From the NCBI RefSeq assembly GCF_010685995.1, contig NZ_JAAGWK010000002.1, positions 124,001-188,000 of the forward strand: a stretch of 64,000 nucleotides of DNA, given 5' to 3'. Numbering within the stretch: the first letter of the stretch is position 1; the number at the start of each line of letters is the position of its first letter. The notes beneath the pieces were generated by a model. That model searched no databases, was not told the DNA's origin, and saw nothing but the letters and a program-made list of their open reading frames with translations. Positions 53,479 through 62,283 of the stretch are shown here, one piece after another. The DNA comes from Goekera deserti (GTDB lineage Bacteria; Actinomycetota; Actinomycetes; Mycobacteriales; Geodermatophilaceae). The position numbers were made by a program, and so were the translations under genes.

Positions 53479-54897
53479 ATGAGCGTCTTCATTGGCCGGG
53501 ACGAGCAGCTCGCGTCGTTGGGGCGACACCTGGCCGCCGTCCGGGCGGAGGGGCCCCGGCCCGGCAGGGCGCTGCTGGTGCGTGGCCGGCGACGGGTGGG
53601 CAAGTCCCGGCTGGTGGAGGAGTTCATCGAGCGTTCGGGCGTCCCGCACGTGTACTTCACCGCCTCCCGTCAGCCATCCGCCGAGGAGCTGCGGCTGTTC
53701 GCGGCCGAGGTGGCCGCCTCCGACCTGCCGGGTGCGGCGACGTTCGCCGCGGTCACGCCCAGCACCTGGGAAGCGGCACTGACCCTGCTGGCCACCACCG
53801 TGCCCACCGATGCGCCCAGCATCATCGTCATCGACGAGCTCCCCTACCTGACCGGCGACGACGCAGCGTTCGAGGGGACCTTGCAGAAGGTGTTCGACCG
53901 GGTGCTGACCCGACTGCCGGTCCTGCTCATCGGGGTGGGCTCGGACCTGGCCATGATGGAGGCGCTCAACGCCTACGGCCGCCCGTTCCACCAGCGCGCC
54001 CAGGAGATGGTGGTCCCGCCGCTGAGTCCACTGGACGTGCAGAGGATGCTCGACCTGGAACCCGCTGACGCCTTCGACGCCCATCTGCTGACCGGGGGGC
54101 TGCCCCTGATCTGCCAGGAGTGGTCACCCGGCCTCTCGATGTGGGCCTACCTGGAGCAGGCGCTGGCGCAGTCCACCTCGGCCCTGCTGGTCAGCGCCGA
54201 ACGCGCGCTGGCCGCCGAGTTCCCCACCGAAGCCCAGGCCCGCCGCGTCCTGTCGACGGTGGGAGCCGGGGAACGCACCTTCAGCACGATCGCTCGCAAG
54301 GCCGGCGGACTGCCGCAGGCATCACTGAGCCGCTCGCTGACCCAGCTGAGGGCCAAGCGGGTCGTCGCGGCAGACACGCCGTTGTCGACGAGGCCCTCGC
54401 GAGAGACCCGCTACCGGGTTGCTGACCCCTACCTGCGGTTCTGGCTCAGCTTTCTCGGCCCGCACCTGGCCGAGATCGAACGCGGGCGCGGCGACCGAGT
54501 GCTGGCACGAATCCGGTCGTCGTGGAGTTCCTGGCGGGGCCGGGCGGTCGAGCCGGTGGTCAGGGAGAGCCTGATGCGCCTGCCCGCCGACGCACGAGGC
54601 GGTGCGGACGGCATCGTCGGTGGGTACTGGACTCGTACCAACGACCCGGAGATCGATCTGGTGATCGCCGACCGCGAGCCGGTGGCCACGCGGATCGAGG
54701 CCGTCGGGTCGATCAAGTGGCTGGACGGCCAGCCGTTCGACAGCAATGACCTCGGCGCCCTGGTGACCCACCGCGGCCAGCTGCCCGGCGCCGCTGCCGA
54801 CACCCCCCTGGTCGTCGTCTCCCGCACGGGCAGCTCCGTCAGCGGGCCGACCGTCATCGGCCCCGAGCAACTGCTGGCCGGGTGGCGCCGCCTCTGA
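53479..54897 (+). CDS. AAA ATPase with C-terminal DUF234/nuclease-like domain
   Basis: 472 residues from ATG 53479 (MSVFIGRDEQLASLGRHL); ATGs at 53440 and 53455 are alternatives, the first lying inside the palindrome. Walker A is RGRRRVGKSRLVEEF (about residues 34-48), Walker B SIIVIDELPYLTGDD. A winged-helix region (LPQASLSRSLTQLRAKRVV) follows. The C-terminal domain with DPEIDLVIADREP and RIEAVGSIKW resembles the DUF234, PD-(D/E)xK-like tail of archaeal-type ATPases. Role unproven; such genes behave like solitary mobile or defence-type loci. It is flanked by chemoreceptor 3'-end copies, and its base composition is slightly less GC-rich. Confidence 0.85.
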   Translation: MSVFIGRDEQLASLGRHLAAVRAEGPRPGRALLVRGRRRVGKSRLVEEFIERSGVPHVYFTASRQPSAEELRLFAAEVAASDLPGAATFAAVTPSTWEAALTLLATTVPTDAPSIIVIDELPYLTGDDAAFEGTLQKVFDRVLTRLPVLLIGVGSDLAMMEALNAYGRPFHQRAQEMVVPPLSPLDVQRMLDLEPADAFDAHLLTGGLPLICQEWSPGLSMWAYLEQALAQSTSALLVSAERALAAEFPTEAQARRVLSTVGAGERTFSTIARKAGGLPQASLSRSLTQLRAKRVVAADTPLSTRPSRETRYRVADPYLRFWLSFLGPHLAEIERGRGDRVLARIRSSWSSWRGRAVEPVVRESLMRLPADARGGADGIVGGYWTRTNDPEIDLVIADREPVATRIEAVGSIKWLDGQPFDSNDLGALVTHRGQLPGAAADTPLVVVSRTGSSVSGPTVIGPEQLLAGWRRL

Positions 54898-54898
54898 T

Positions 54899-55006
54899 GG
54901 CGGCGGCCACCACCACCGAGTCGCTGTCCCAGACCCGGTCGCCGTCGACGAGCTGTCCCGGATGGCCTCGGACCTGCGCGGCTGGGTCGCCCGGTTCCCC
55001 TACTGA
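54899..55006 (+). pseudogene. Remnant of a second chemoreceptor gene (3' end)
   Basis: 108 bases that align with 53022-53130, the last 36 codons and stop of the chemoreceptor gene. A one-base loss (CCCGG instead of CCCGGG) shifts the frame. It keeps the words for TTTESLSQTR and, in the shifted frame, ASDLRGWVARFPY and a stop. It begins two bases after the ATPase stop. Confidence 0.85.
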
Positions 55007-55052
55007 CGGCCGGGTACGGCAGCCATCCGCCGCTCCCCGGCGATCCGGCCGA

Positions 55053-56603
55053 TCAGCCGGCGCGACGCCGGGAGACGACGAGCAGGCCGGCACCTCCGGC
55101 GAGCAGGCCGACGCCGAGCAGGGCGGGCACCACGGTCGAGGCACCGGTGTCCGCCAGCGCCGGACCGTCACCGGCCGCGGGCGCCTGCTCCGCCGACTCC
55201 ATGACGACGTCCATCCGGAGGAACCGGCTGGTGCCGTCCGGTGCGATCCCGGACGCCACGAGCGAGTGCGTCCCGGCTTCCAGGGTCTTCGGCACCGTGA
55301 CCGTCGTGGAGAAGTTGCCCTGCGCGTCGGTGACCACGTCGCCCAGCACGATCGGGGTGCTGTAGATGACGATGGTGGCGGTCGAGAACGGCAGGAAGCC
55401 GGTGCCGACGACGGTGAGCGCCTGGCCGGGGTCGATCTCGGTGATGACACCGCGGTCGGTCGTCAGGGTCAGCGGCGTCACCGGCGGCACCGGCGGCACG
55501 ACGGGCTGCTGCGCTGCCGGCGGTGTCGACGGCGGCGCGACCGGGCTCGTGGGTGCAGCCGTCGTCGGTGCTGCGGTCGTCGGTGGGACGGTGGTCGGCG
55601 GGGCGCTCGGTGTCGGGGCGCTGGGTGTCGCGGTCGGGGTGCTGACCGGCCCCGGGTCCGAGGCCGGCGGCGGCGACGTCGGCGTGCTGGGGGGCCCGGC
55701 GACCGCGCAGTCGACGTAGTTCCCACGGATCACGCCGTCGCCGGAGAAGTCGAGGACCACGCTGTCGTAGTCGGTGGCGGCGGCGAAGCTGCTGCCACCA
55801 CCGCCCGCGCCGCCCAGGCTCTCCCCGCTCGAGGCACCGCCGCCGCCACCGAAGTACCCGCCACCGCCACCGCCGGCACGGGGCCCCTCCCCGTCGCCGC
55901 CGAGTCCCAGCGTGCCATCGCCGCCCGGCACCCCTGCCGGGCCCGTACCCAGTAGCTCGTCCTCGAAGTCGTAGAGGGTCTGGGTGCCGTAGCCGCCGGC
56001 ACCCCCGGCGACAGCGGTGCCACCCCGGCCGCCGCGGAATGTCTTGCTGCTGGTGGTGCTCGGCTGACCGGCGGCACCCGGCCGACCGGCGTCGCCACCC
56101 CGGGCCTGCTGGCTGCCCGCCCCGCCGCCGCCGCCACCGGCCACCACGAGGAACCCGTCGTCGCCCTGGACGTGCACGGTGGAGGCACCGCCGCCGCCGC
56201 CCCCGCCGACGCCGCCGTCCCCGCCGGACTGCGCCTCACCGGAGTGGCCGCCGGGACCGCGGGTCTCGTCGCTCTTGGGCTGGCGCCCCTGCTGGCCGGC
56301 GGTCAGGACCAGGACGCTGTCCGCTGTCACGGCCGTGCGCGCGGTCACCACCCCACCGAGACCGCCGGCGCCGTAGCTGTCGCCGTTGCCGTCACCGCCG
56401 GAGCCGCCGCGCACCACCCAGTCGACCCAGCACGCCCCGTCGGGCACGGTGGCCGTGCCCAGCTCGTAGGCGTCCTCGTGGTAGATGTCGTCGGTGATGT
56501 CGGCCAGGGCCGGGCCGGTCAGGGCGATCAGCCCCACGGCGGCGGCCATCGCGCCGACACCGGTCAGGGCGCCCGTCCGACGGGCCCACGAAGTGCTTCT
56601 CAC
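55053..56603 (-). CDS. Glycine-rich surface protein 3 with LADTG sortase signal
   Basis: 516 residues from GTG 56603, with GGGAG upstream. Signal peptide (GAMAAAVGLIALTGPALA). The head (about 30-330) is a Gly-rich lectin-like domain with GGGGGGGASTVHVQGDDGFL, AGGGGGGAGSQQARGGDAGR and a Cys near VDCAVAG. A Pro/Thr/Ser linker follows, then the shared Ig-like module (LTLTTDRGVITEIDPGQAL to FLRMDVVM). The C-terminus is LADTG, a hydrophobic helix (VVPALLGVGLLAGGAGLLVV) and SRRRAG, a class E (LAxTG) sortase substrate. Covalent wall attachment is therefore likely. No sortase gene is in the window. Confidence 0.85.
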   Translation of the reverse strand: MRSTSWARRTGALTGVGAMAAAVGLIALTGPALADITDDIYHEDAYELGTATVPDGACWVDWVVRGGSGGDGNGDSYGAGGLGGVVTARTAVTADSVLVLTAGQQGRQPKSDETRGPGGHSGEAQSGGDGGVGGGGGGGASTVHVQGDDGFLVVAGGGGGGAGSQQARGGDAGRPGAAGQPSTTSSKTFRGGRGGTAVAGGAGGYGTQTLYDFEDELLGTGPAGVPGGDGTLGLGGDGEGPRAGGGGGGYFGGGGGASSGESLGGAGGGGSSFAAATDYDSVVLDFSGDGVIRGNYVDCAVAGPPSTPTSPPPASDPGPVSTPTATPSAPTPSAPPTTVPPTTAAPTTAAPTSPVAPPSTPPAAQQPVVPPVPPVTPLTLTTDRGVITEIDPGQALTVVGTGFLPFSTATIVIYSTPIVLGDVVTDAQGNFSTTVTVPKTLEAGTHSLVASGIAPDGTSRFLRMDVVMESAEQAPAAGDGPALADTGASTVVPALLGVGLLAGGAGLLVVSRRRAG

Positions 56604-56733
56604 GTCAACTCTCCCTCTGTCGCCCGGCGAACACGGGCGCGGACCCGACGCGGTCGCGCGGGGATGGAACTGCAGCTGGTCGGCGGCCGCGGCACGGCTG
56701 CTCACGACCGCGAAGGCGCGGTGCAGGCGGAGC

Positions 56734-58290
56734 TCAGCCGGCCCGGCGCCGGGCAGCCACGAGCAGGCCGCCACCGCCGGCGAGCAGCCCGACACCGATC
56801 AGCGCGGGGACGACCGTCGCGGCACCCGTGTAGGCCAGCGCCGGCCCGCCGCTCGGCGCAGGAGGCGACGCGTGCGCCGGCCCGTCCATGACGACGTCCA
56901 TCCGCAGGAAGCGGCTCGTGCCGTCCGGCGCGGTGCCCGAGGCGACCAGCGAGTGGGCGCCGGCCTCCAGGGACGTCGGCACCGTGACCGTCGTCCGGAA
57001 GTTCCCGTCGGCGTCGGTGGTGACGGTGCCGAGCACCACGGGCGTGCTGTAGATGACGATCGTGGCGGCGGAGAAGGGCCGGAAGCCGGTGCCCATCACG
57101 GTCAGGGCCTGACCCGGGTCGATGTCGGTGATCACGCCCCGGTCGGTGGTCAGGGTGAGCGGCGTCGCCGGCGGGACGGGCGGGACCACCGGCGCCGGAC
57201 CCTCCGGCCCGGCCGGCGGGCTCACCGGAGCCGTGGGGGCCGGAGCGGTCGTGGACGCGGTGGTGGACGTCGGGGTCGGAGCCGCCGTCGTGGTCGGGGC
57301 GCTGGTGGTGGTCGGCACTGCCGGGGGCACGGTGTCCGGCGCCGGGTCGACCGGGACCTGGGACGTCGGCGGGCCGGTCGGGGCGGACAGCGTGGGCGTC
57401 GAGCAGGGCAGCTCCGAGACCAGCACGCGCCCCGGCCGCTGGGCGTTCTCGCGGGGGAACATCGTCCGGTTGAACGGCTGGCTGATCCGGCTGTCGGTGA
57501 CGAGGTGGTTCGAGCCCGCCCCACCACCGCCTCCATGGGTGGAACCACCCATCGCCCAGGCGCCGGAGCCGCCGCCGAACCAGCCGCCGCCACCGCCACC
57601 GGCCACGTCGGGGGCGTCGCCGCCGAGCGAGGCAGCACCCGGCTGGCCGTCCGTGGACGTCTCGAAGGTGGACACGCCGCCGGCGCCACCGGCGGCGGCC
57701 GTGCCACCACCGCCGCCACCTCCGGGCGTGTCGTCCTGGCCGCCGGCGCCGGTCGGACCGGCGTCACCGCCCTGGACCGCCTGGAAGCCCGCACCGGCCC
57801 CGCCGCCGCCACCGGCCACCGCGAGCACGGGCGCCTGGGCGGTGGAGCCCTCGCGCAGCACGCTCGCCCCACCGCCGCCGTACCCGAGGACCGAGCCACC
57901 GCCGGACGGCGACGCCCCGCTGTGCCCACCCGCCTGGAGAGCTCCCTGCCCCCCGGCCTGGACCAGGAACTCCTGGCCGGCGACGACGGTCATGCGGAAC
58001 TCCAGGTAGCCACCGGCGCCGGCGAGGTGGCTCTTGCCGGGCACGGATCCGCCACCCCCGCCGATCAGGCTGACGGCGATGCTGCAGACCCCGGCCGGCA
58101 CGGTGTAGACGGAGTCCCCGTCGGACGGCGACCACACCGTGACCCCCGGTCGGCTGGTGTCCACGGCCAGCGCGGGTGCGACCAGAGCACCCAGCACGGT
58201 CGACGCACCGACGGCCAGCGTGGCCAGTCCTGCGCCGACGCCGCGCCCCCTGCGGCGTCCATCGCGTCGTCCATCGCGTCGTCCTCGCAC
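56734..58290 (-). CDS. Glycine-rich surface protein 4 with LAYTG sortase signal
   Basis: 518 residues from GTG 58290, with a basic N-region of repeated RRDG (12-base repeat). Signal peptide GAGLATLAVGASTVLGALVA, cleaved near ALAVD. A Gly-rich head: TVWSPSDGDSVYTVPAGVCS, GGGGGSVPGKSHLAGAGGYL, GGGGGGAGAGFQAVQGGDAG. Thr/Pro linker, then the shared module (LTLTTDRGVITDIDPGQALT). It ends LAYTG, helix, ARRRAG. It is paralogous to surface protein 3 and lies 130 bases upstream of it in the same direction. Confidence 0.85.
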   Translation of the reverse strand: MRGRRDGRRDGRRRGRGVGAGLATLAVGASTVLGALVAPALAVDTSRPGVTVWSPSDGDSVYTVPAGVCSIAVSLIGGGGGSVPGKSHLAGAGGYLEFRMTVVAGQEFLVQAGGQGALQAGGHSGASPSGGGSVLGYGGGGASVLREGSTAQAPVLAVAGGGGGAGAGFQAVQGGDAGPTGAGGQDDTPGGGGGGGTAAAGGAGGVSTFETSTDGQPGAASLGGDAPDVAGGGGGGWFGGGSGAWAMGGSTHGGGGGAGSNHLVTDSRISQPFNRTMFPRENAQRPGRVLVSELPCSTPTLSAPTGPPTSQVPVDPAPDTVPPAVPTTTSAPTTTAAPTPTSTTASTTAPAPTAPVSPPAGPEGPAPVVPPVPPATPLTLTTDRGVITDIDPGQALTVMGTGFRPFSAATIVIYSTPVVLGTVTTDADGNFRTTVTVPTSLEAGAHSLVASGTAPDGTSRFLRMDVVMDGPAHASPPAPSGGPALAYTGAATVVPALIGVGLLAGGGGLLVAARRRAG

Positions 58291-58506
58291 TGCCTGCCCC
58301 CGAGCGTTCCGCGCCGGACCACACCGGCCCGGTTCCGGTACAGAGGGTGACCGGAGCGGCCTGCCGGCCAGGTGCGGCACGGCGGGCAGCCCTTCACCAA
58401 GCTGCGCGCGGATGCTGTGGAGCGCACGCGTCCAGAGCGCGCCCGTCCTGCCGGTCGACCACTCCCGCCCCAGCAGCACCAGAGGGTGATCGCGGCTTGC
58501 ATGCAG

Positions 58507-58544
58507 CAGGGCCCGCCGACGTCGGGTGACGTCGGCGGGCCCTG
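58507..58544 (-). terminator. Strong hairpin downstream of surface protein 5
   Basis: A 17-pair stem around GGGCCCGCCGACGTC with a GGGT loop, 35 bases after the stop of the beta-helix gene. It is the likely terminator of that gene, and it separates it from surface protein 4. Confidence 0.7.
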
Positions 58545-58579
58545 TACGTGCGCCTCCCGAGCCCGGTCGGGCGACCGGC

Positions 58580-60898
58580 TCAGTTCTGGACGGCCCGGCG
58601 CCGGGCGGCGACCAGCAGGCCCGCGCCGGCGGCCAGCAGACCCAGCCCGGCCAGCACCGGGAGCGCGATCGACGCGCCGGTCTCGGCCAGCTGCGGCCCG
58701 CCGTCGGTCACCGCGGCGGGCGCCGGCGCGTCCATGACGACGTCCATCCGCAGGTACCGGCTGCTGCCGTCCGGAGCAGTGCCGGAGGCGACCAGCGAGT
58801 GGGCACCGGCCTCCAGCGACGCGGGCACCGTGACCGTCGTCCGGAAGTCGCCCGCGGCGTCGGTCATCACCTCGCCGAGCACGATCGGCGTCGAGTAGAT
58901 GACGATCGTCGCCAGCGAGAACGGCCGGAAGCCGGTACCGACCACGGTCAGCGCCTGCCCCGGGTCGATCGTGCTGATCGCACCGCGGTCGGTGGTCAGC
59001 GTCAGCGGTGTGGACGGTGGGGTTGGCGGTACCACCGGCCGCTGCGGTCCGGTGGGCGCGGCCGTCTCGGGAACCGGCGGTGCCGAGACCGGCGGGACCA
59101 CCGTGGGCGTGGGAGTCGACGGGACGTCCAGCGGCGGCAGCTGAACGGTCGGCGGCGTGTCGGTCGGCGGGGTGCTGGTCGGCGGGGTGCTGGTCGGGGT
59201 ACCGCCGGTCGACGGGTTCGACGGGGCGCTGCCGGGCGGGCTCGCTGACCAGGTCCACTCCACCGCTCCCATGTCCCGGCGAGCCAGGACACCGTCCCTG
59301 GATGCCAGGACGCGAAACGCGGTGCGCTGGTCAGCCTCGTTCGGCGGACCGGCCGAGTCCAGGGGCTCCGGGGTGCCCGCATCGATGACCGGGCTGCCCG
59401 CCGCGGGCAGCATCGTCTGCATGCGCCCGCCGTTGTCCGCGAGCGGGGCGAGCTGGGGGTCGGTGTCCACGAGGACGCCGAGCCCGTCGAAGCTGTCGAC
59501 CGTCGCGCCGATCAGCGAGTACGCGACGTCGGCGTCCGTCCCGATGGTCTCCAGGTCGTTCCCGCCGGCGGTGCCGTGGACGATGGTGTCGGTCACGGTC
59601 ACTGGTTGCGGCCCGATGACCACGCCGACCTCACCGGTGTTGTCGGCGATCGTGACGTGCCGGAGCGACGACGGGGCGGCCACCTGTCCCCCGCCGCCGA
59701 GGTCGACCACCGCGCCGTGCGGCTGACTGCTCGAACCGGACGTCTTCTCGCTGATCGTGCTGGTGTCCACCCGGACCTCGGCGCCCGTCTCGGCCGACAG
59801 TGCCGCGCCGGTGATCGCTGCGGTGTTGCGGCTCAGCGTGGCCTGGACGACGTCCGTCCTGGTCGCCGACAGGGCGACACCCCCGCCCCGCTGTGCGGTG
59901 TTGCCGTCGACGGTGCCCGAGACGCGCGAGTTGTCCGTGTCGGCGATGAACACGCCCCCGCCGGCCTGGCTGGCCTCGTTGTCCCGCACCACGGACTCGA
60001 GGACGGAGGTGCCAAGGGTCCCTCGGGAGGCGATGCCACCGCCGTTGACCCCCGTGTTGTCGACGACCTCCAGGTCGGCGAGGAGCGCCTTGCCGGTGGA
60101 CACCATCAGCCCGCCGCCGTCACCGGTGGCCTCGTTCTCGACGATCGAGACGCCCCGCATCTCGACCTCACCGCTCTGGACGTACAACCCGCCCCCGTGC
60201 GCCTCGGGGTCCTCCCCACCGGCTGTGTTCCGCGCTATGCGGGAGCTCTTGACGTACAGGTCTGCGTCCACGGTCGCGACCCCACCACCGGCACCCGCGG
60301 CGCGGTTGTCCGAGATGACCGATCGCGCGATCGTGAGCCTGCCCCCTCGGACCATCAGCGCGCCACCGACGTCACCGCTGGTGTTGTCGACGAGGCGGAC
60401 GTCGTCGAGCGCGACGGCGGAGTTGACGGCGTAGATCGCCCCTCCCGGTTGGGGACCGCCCGCTCCGGAGATGGTGAGGCCGCTGATGGCGGTGGTCTCG
60501 ACGGCACCGGCGTTGATGACGAGGATCCGTCTGGTCCCGTCCCCTCGCACCGTGAGGTTCAGGGCTCGCGCACCGTCGATGTGAACCGGCTGGGACACCA
60601 GCATGGGCGTCAGCACGTCGATCACGCTGTCCGGCGGCAGCTCGAAGATGAGGACGTCGGGCCCGGGCGCCGAGTTGGCGGCCAGGATCGCAGCCCGCAG
60701 CGACCCGGCGCCACTGTCCGCCGTGGTGGTGACGACGAACGTCTCCTCGGCCTCGGCCGGGCCGGCGGTCAGGAGACCACCGACGGCGGCCCCACCGATG
60801 GCCGCCACGCCGATCAGTGCGCGCGACGGCCGCCCGACCCACGGACGACGCCCGACAGGGCTCCGTCCTGCTGCTCGCTGTCCCCGGGCGATGAACAC
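58580..60898 (-). CDS. Beta-helix surface protein 5 with LAETG sortase signal
   Basis: 772 residues from GTG 60898, AGGAGG four bases upstream. Signal peptide (IGVAAIGGAAVGGLLTAGPA, then EAEETF). Residues 45-530 are a right-handed parallel beta-helix: FVVTTTADSGAGSLRAAILA (CSLREA-like start), repeated NTAGGxxxxGGG turns such as GGGLYVQSGEVEMRG and DNEASQAGGGVFIADTDNS, and an end LRHVTIADNTGEVGVVIGPQ. A Pro/Thr linker and the shared Ig-like module (LTLTTDRGAISTIDPGQALT) follow. It ends LAETG, helix, ARRRAVQN. So it has a different head but the same stalk-proximal module and anchor as proteins 3 and 4. An IS element lies just upstream. Confidence 0.88.
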   Translation of the reverse strand: MFIARGQRAAGRSPVGRRPWVGRPSRALIGVAAIGGAAVGGLLTAGPAEAEETFVVTTTADSGAGSLRAAILAANSAPGPDVLIFELPPDSVIDVLTPMLVSQPVHIDGARALNLTVRGDGTRRILVINAGAVETTAISGLTISGAGGPQPGGAIYAVNSAVALDDVRLVDNTSGDVGGALMVRGGRLTIARSVISDNRAAGAGGGVATVDADLYVKSSRIARNTAGGEDPEAHGGGLYVQSGEVEMRGVSIVENEATGDGGGLMVSTGKALLADLEVVDNTGVNGGGIASRGTLGTSVLESVVRDNEASQAGGGVFIADTDNSRVSGTVDGNTAQRGGGVALSATRTDVVQATLSRNTAAITGAALSAETGAEVRVDTSTISEKTSGSSSQPHGAVVDLGGGGQVAAPSSLRHVTIADNTGEVGVVIGPQPVTVTDTIVHGTAGGNDLETIGTDADVAYSLIGATVDSFDGLGVLVDTDPQLAPLADNGGRMQTMLPAAGSPVIDAGTPEPLDSAGPPNEADQRTAFRVLASRDGVLARRDMGAVEWTWSASPPGSAPSNPSTGGTPTSTPPTSTPPTDTPPTVQLPPLDVPSTPTPTVVPPVSAPPVPETAAPTGPQRPVVPPTPPSTPLTLTTDRGAISTIDPGQALTVVGTGFRPFSLATIVIYSTPIVLGEVMTDAAGDFRTTVTVPASLEAGAHSLVASGTAPDGSSRYLRMDVVMDAPAPAAVTDGGPQLAETGASIALPVLAGLGLLAAGAGLLVAARRRAVQN

Positions 60899-61105
60899 CG
60901 TTCCTCCTCGCGTCAGCCTTCGACGAAGGCGGTCCACCTGAGGATCGAGCAGCCGACCAGACGGCGATGTGCGTGACACCCGGAACCCCGCGCTCGCGCA
61001 CACCAAGAGATCCGCCGGACGCAGCAACAACTCACAATGGTCGGCCCCGGGTTCGGTGGAGTTGGGTAGCTGGAATTCTGGCCATGTGTCCTCTGAGGAG
61101 GGTTC

Positions 61106-61420
61106 GTGGGCAGGCGTGGCTATCCGCCGGAGTTCCGGCGCAAGGTGCTTGATCTGGTCGAGGCCGGGCGGGCGGTCGTCGACGTGGCGCGGGACCTGCA
61201 GATCAGTCCAGAGTCGATCTACACCTGGCGTCGCCAGGACCGGATCGACAAGGGCCTGGTCGCGGGGCTCAGCAGCGTGGAGAAGGCGGAGCTGACCGCA
61301 GCGAAGCGGAAGATCGCCGAGCTGGAGGCCGAGCTGGCCATTCATCGGCGGGCCAGCGAGCTGCTGGGGAAGGTGGTGCCCCCAAAGGCGGTTCGCGGCC
61401 ATCTCGGTGATGGCCGGTGA
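61106..61420 (+). CDS. IS3-family transposase orfA
   Basis: 104 residues from GTG 61106, AGGAGG four bases upstream. HTH_Tnp_1 type: YPPEFRRKVLDLVEAGRAVV then ISPESIYTWRRQDRID. A leucine-zipper-like helix follows, KAELTAAKRKIAELEAELAI. It binds the terminal repeats and oligomerises. The stop overlaps the orfB start region by about 11 bases. Confidence 0.9.
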   Translation: MGRRGYPPEFRRKVLDLVEAGRAVVDVARDLQISPESIYTWRRQDRIDKGLVAGLSSVEKAELTAAKRKIAELEAELAIHRRASELLGKVVPPKAVRGHLGDGR

Positions 61421-62252
61421 GGGTCTGCCGGTGCAGGTCGCGACCCGGGTGCTGGGTGTGTCGGAGTCGGGCTACTACGCATCGCTTGCCCGTTCCCCTT
61501 CGGCGCGGTCAGTCCGGCACGCGTGGCTGACCGACCAGATCCGCGAGGTACATGTGGCCTCGCATGGGATCTATGGCGGTCGACGCGTGCACGCCGAGCT
61601 GACGCTGGGCCGCGGCGTAGCGGTCTCCCGCGGCACCATCGAGCTCTTGATGAGCCGGGCCGGTATCCGCGGCGTGGCAGGCCGGCCACGCTGGCGACGT
61701 CCCCGCACGGACCTGGTCGCCAGAGATCTGGTCGACCGCGACTTCGCCCGCTCGGGACCCAACCAGCTGTGGGTCACCGACATCACCGAGCACCCCACCA
61801 GAGAGGGCAAGGTGTACTGCGCGGTGGTGCTGGACGTCTACTCCCGTCGGGTCGTCGGCTGGTCGATCGACGCCTCCCCGACCGCGGCGCTGGTGACCAA
61901 CGCCCTGGGCATGGCCATCGACTCCCGCACCCCACCGGCCGGCGCGGTGATCCACTCCGACCGAGGCGTCCAATTCGGGTCCTGGGCCTTCACCGGCCGG
62001 GCCAAGGCCTCGGGGTTGGTGCCCTCGATGGGCAGCATCGCCGACTGCTTCGACAACGCCATGATCGAGTCGTTCTGGTCGCGGATGCAGGTCGAGCTGC
62101 TGGACCGCAGACGGTGGAAGACCCGCATCGAGTTGGCCAACGCGATGTTCGAGTACCTCGAGGTCTGGCACAACCGACGCCGCCGGCACAGCGCCCTGGG
62201 CTGGCTCACGCCGATAGAGTTCGAAGCTCAAAGGAAGATCGTCGTGGCCTGA
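61410..62252 (+). CDS. IS3-family transposase orfB (DDE)
   Basis: 280 residues from ATG 61410 (GTG 61407 is also in frame). HTH_21 segment (SHGIYGGRRVHAEL), then the integrase core rve with the DDE residues: first Asp in LWVTDITEHPT, second in VIHSDRGVQFGS and Glu in DNAMIESFWSRMQVELLD. YLEVWHNRRRRHSALGWLTP is the usual IS3 end. The core is intact. orfB lies in the +1 frame of orfA, so the usual -1 slip would not join them. The upstream orfB frame also reads a plausible junction (RRFAAISVMAGEGLPVQV). Confidence 0.92.
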   Translation: MAGEGLPVQVATRVLGVSESGYYASLARSPSARSVRHAWLTDQIREVHVASHGIYGGRRVHAELTLGRGVAVSRGTIELLMSRAGIRGVAGRPRWRRPRTDLVARDLVDRDFARSGPNQLWVTDITEHPTREGKVYCAVVLDVYSRRVVGWSIDASPTAALVTNALGMAIDSRTPPAGAVIHSDRGVQFGSWAFTGRAKASGLVPSMGSIADCFDNAMIESFWSRMQVELLDRRRWKTRIELANAMFEYLEVWHNRRRRHSALGWLTPIEFEAQRKIVVA

Positions 62253-62283
62253 CTTCCAGCTACCCGACTCCGCGGAACCCGGG

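Larger units (their letters stand above)
61046..62283 (+). mobile_element. IS3-family insertion sequence
   Basis: Left end 61046-61075 and right end 62254-62283 are 30-base inverted repeats matching at 27 positions, beginning CCCGGGTTC and ending GGGTAGCTGGAA. Between them are an HTH-type orfA and a DDE-type orfB. I see no target-site duplication, so the ends may be a few bases off or the copy old. Upstream of surface protein 5, in opposite orientation. Confidence 0.85.

Noticed and set aside
61038-61045. Extending the IS to TGG...CCA ends (61038-62291)
   Set aside because: The extra bases match poorly between ends and give no target-site duplication.
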